From: Nocardia terrae
GTDB taxonomy: Bacteria > Actinomycetota > Actinomycetes > Mycobacteriales > Mycobacteriaceae
Direction: 5' to 3'
Length of the DNA: 64,000 nt
Assembly (NCBI RefSeq): GCF_009760405.1
Contig: NZ_WRPP01000004.1
Span: 372,001 to 436,000 of the forward strand
Both the position numbers and the translations under genes were made by a program. Positions 60,318 to 64,000 of this stretch are shown here, piece after piece. The notes under the pieces were generated by a model, which did no database searches, had not been told where the DNA came from, and saw only the letters and a program-made list of their open reading frames with translations. Each line of letters starts with the position of its first letter. The stretch's first letter is position 1.

Positions 60318-61161
60318 GGTTTTCCTTCAGGAATGGCAGCACCAGCGCGGCCACCTCCTCGGCCTTCTCGAACTGCGGGTAGTGGCCGGTGCCCTCGACC
60401 AGACCCAGGCTGCCCAGTCCGGCGGGCAGGGCGGCGACGATGCGCTGACCCTCGGCCTCGGGGCTCGGGAAGTCGGGGTCGGCGCCGCCCATGATGACGA
60501 GCGTCGGCTGAGTGACGTTGGGGACCTGGGCTTCCGCGTCCGCGGGGGTCGACTTGCCGGTCTTCATGAATTCGGCCATCCGGCCGGGCTCGCTCAGCTT
60601 GGCCTTGACCTCGGCGAGGTACTCGTCGCGGTCGGCGGGCTGCGAGGGCATGGCCACCGTCAGGTACTTCAGCCACTGGCCGAGGCTCTTGAACATCATC
60701 GTGGACATCAGCGGAATCATGCCGCCGCGGTGCCGGGCGTTGAACAGCAGGGCCCCGAGGTCGGCCTTCTGGGTGAGGGTGAACGGGTTGATCTCCACGA
60801 CCGCCCGCACCAGATCCGGGCGCTGAGCCGCGGCGATGGTGACCGACCCGCCGGAGAGCGAGTGTCCGATCAGAATGGCCGGCTCCCCGCCCAGCTTCTC
60901 GATGACCGCGATCAGGTCGTTGGCCACGTCGGTGCGGCTGATGGCTTCCTTCCCGGTCACCGAGGCCCAGCCCATGCTCGACTCGCCGTGCCCGCGCATA
61001 TCGGTGTTGACCACCCGGTATCCGGCGGCCACCAGCAGCGGCACCAGGTGCTTGTTGACGTTCCGGTCGATACCCATGCCGTGCGACAGCACGACCAGCG
61101 GGCCCTCGCCCGTCTCGTCGTAAGCGATCCGGCCACCGTCGATATCCACGTACTGCGTCAT
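60310..61161 (-). CDS. Alpha/beta hydrolase
   Basis: The 283-residue enzyme has the full triad setting: LSHGMGIDRN (oxyanion strand), DMRGHGES, nucleophile elbow GHSLSG, acid in MGGADPDFP, and histidine in GTGHYPQFE. No signal peptide is seen. The substrate is unknown; esterase or C-C hydrolase activity is possible. It is the first gene of an operon with tetR. The ATG at 61161 has only a weak SD (GAGAG). Confidence 0.88.
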   Translation of the reverse strand: MTQYVDIDGGRIAYDETGEGPLVVLSHGMGIDRNVNKHLVPLLVAAGYRVVNTDMRGHGESSMGWASVTGKEAISRTDVANDLIAVIEKLGGEPAILIGHSLSGGSVTIAAAQRPDLVRAVVEINPFTLTQKADLGALLFNARHRGGMIPLMSTMMFKSLGQWLKYLTVAMPSQPADRDEYLAEVKAKLSEPGRMAEFMKTGKSTPADAEAQVPNVTQPTLVIMGGADPDFPSPEAEGQRIVAALPAGLGSLGLVEGTGHYPQFEKAEEVAALVLPFLKENHA

Positions 61162-61192
61162 GGTCTTTCACTCTCTGAGAGGAGCTAACTGC

Positions 61193-61227
61193 GATAGCCA
61201 TAAAGCTAATCGCTTTAGCCAATCGCG
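61193..61227. promoter_or_regulatory. Candidate TetR operator upstream of the hydrolase-tetR operon
   Basis: TAAAGC-TAATC-GCTTTA (61201-61217) is a perfect 6-bp inverted repeat. The flanks add GCGATAGC on the left and AGCCAATCGCG on the right, so that GCGAT or ATCGC appears three times within 35 bp. The sequence is AT-rich for this genome and lies about 40 bp before the hydrolase start. Confidence 0.5.
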
Positions 61228-61317
61228 TCAACACTTTTCCGAAAACAGAATCTGACCTGGACTGATCCATGTTCGCCCCCGGCGAACACAGGCGCGGAAC
61301 AATCGGTATACCCCTTG

Positions 61318-61340
61318 GGTTGAGTAGGTAACGCTCAACC
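61318..61340. promoter_or_regulatory. HAIR-like HspR binding site before lon
   Basis: GGTTGAG (61318-61324) and CTCAACC (61334-61340) are perfect arms with a 9-nt spacer. Compared with the HspR inverted repeat CTTGAGT-N7-ACTCAAG, 11 of the 14 fixed positions match, with the correct N7 spacing. HspR controls lon in Streptomyces. The site lies between the possible TATACC -10 region (61307-61312) and the ribosome-binding site. Confidence 0.65.
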
Positions 61341-61358
61341 TTGGAAGGGGTCGAAGAC

Positions 61359-63803
<2,445 letters not shown>

Positions 63804-63814
63804 ACCCGCTCGAG

Positions 63815-63853
63815 CAGGAGCCGTGCGTGTTCTGTGAACACGCACGGCTCCTG
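63815..63853 (+). terminator. Hairpin terminator of lon
   Basis: Perfect 18-bp arms CAGGAGCCGTGCGTGTTC (63815-63832) and GAACACGCACGGCTCCTG (63836-63853) surround a TGT loop, 12 bp after the lon stop. TCGTTTC follows, a weak T-tract. Confidence 0.88.
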
Positions 63854-63932
63854 TCGTTTCGGCAGGCCAGGAACCAGACCGGGTCGTACCCTCGTTAGGG
63901 ATTCATCGGGGTTCCGACGGAGGGCGAAAACG

Positions 63933-64000
63933 ATGCAACCGAATCAGCCGAGTCAGCAGCCGCAGCAGCTCGATCAGGTCGCGGGCGAGCGCCTCTCGCA
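63933..64000 (+). CDS. Start of an unidentified gene (3' end outside window)
   Basis: The ATG at 63933 is preceded by GGAGGG with 8-nt spacing. The 22 visible codons encode a glutamine- and proline-rich start (QPNQPSQQPQQLDQVAGERL). This is too short to identify. The frame is open at the window edge. Confidence 0.6.
   Translation, partial: MQPNQPSQQPQQLDQVAGERLS

Noticed and set aside
58780..61161. A single aromatic or steroid degradation cluster formed by the two hydrolases, TetR and dehydrogenase
   Set aside because: Gaps, separate hairpins and the lack of oxygenase or CoA genes argue against one pathway unit. Only the hydrolase-tetR overlap shows real coupling.

Overview
The window is very GC-rich and densely coded. 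It comes from a mycolic-acid actinobacterium, most likely Nocardia or a close relative. The left end reproduces the mycobacterial oriC-proximal order in mirror image: Rv3916c-like gene, cwlM, trxA, trxB, anti-sigma factor, sigM, murJ/mviN, Rv3909-like gene, mutT4-like Nudix gene, then divergent pcnA. A parS-like 16-mer at 332-347 agrees with a position beside parAB, which should lie off the left edge. Further support comes from Zmp1, UgpAEBC, a full YrbE/Mce operon and LppU-like proteins.

Layout. 1-14068: cell-wall and redox block near the origin (CwlM, thioredoxin system, SigM and its anti-sigma factor, MurJ-pseudokinase, large exported protein, Nudix hydrolase, CCA-adding enzyme). 14078-19976: hypothetical gene and a molybdate locus (HTH-TOBE regulator, ModA, ModB, an inserted DUF885 peptidase-like gene, ModC). 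20128-22499: 5-oxoprolinase PxpABC. 22528-29477: DUF4185 secreted protein, MFS transporter, Nudix hydrolase, pirin, small membrane protein, and an XRE/DUF397 regulatory module. 29627-31627: zinc metallopeptidase Zmp1. 31633-37224: ugpAEBC transporter operon with an alginate-lyase-like lipoprotein at its 3' end. 37404-41345: L,D-transpeptidase, cytochrome P450, LppU-like lipoprotein and S1 protease. 41790-51500: yrbEAB-mceABCDEF plus an Mce-associated gene, preceded by a near-perfect KstR operator. 51571-64000: RNase HI, SRPBCC protein, L-2-hydroxyglutarate oxidase, membrane proteins, dehydrogenase, two alpha/beta hydrolases, a TetR regulator, Lon protease and the start of one more gene.

Many neighbouring genes overlap by ATGA or GTGA (Nudix/DUF6049/MurJ, ugpA/ugpE, mceA through mceF, pxpB/pxpC), so they are probably translated in a coupled way. 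Several starts with no Shine-Dalgarno sequence lie 5-8 nt downstream of a TANNNT or TATAGG box, which suggests leaderless mRNAs.

I found no tRNA, rRNA, CRISPR array, insertion sequence or prophage, and no wholly novel multigene system. The observations most worth checking are: the KstR box before the mce operon; paired CCG(T/C)ATCT(A/G)CGG palindromes before the HTH-TOBE gene; the HAIR-like site before lon; the lyase-like gene inside the ugp operon; the XRE/double-DUF397 module; the 23-bp tandem repeat that contains the tetR stop codon; and a hydrolase with cysteine at its nucleophile elbow. All family names rest on reading motifs and on memory of homologues. No database search was run.
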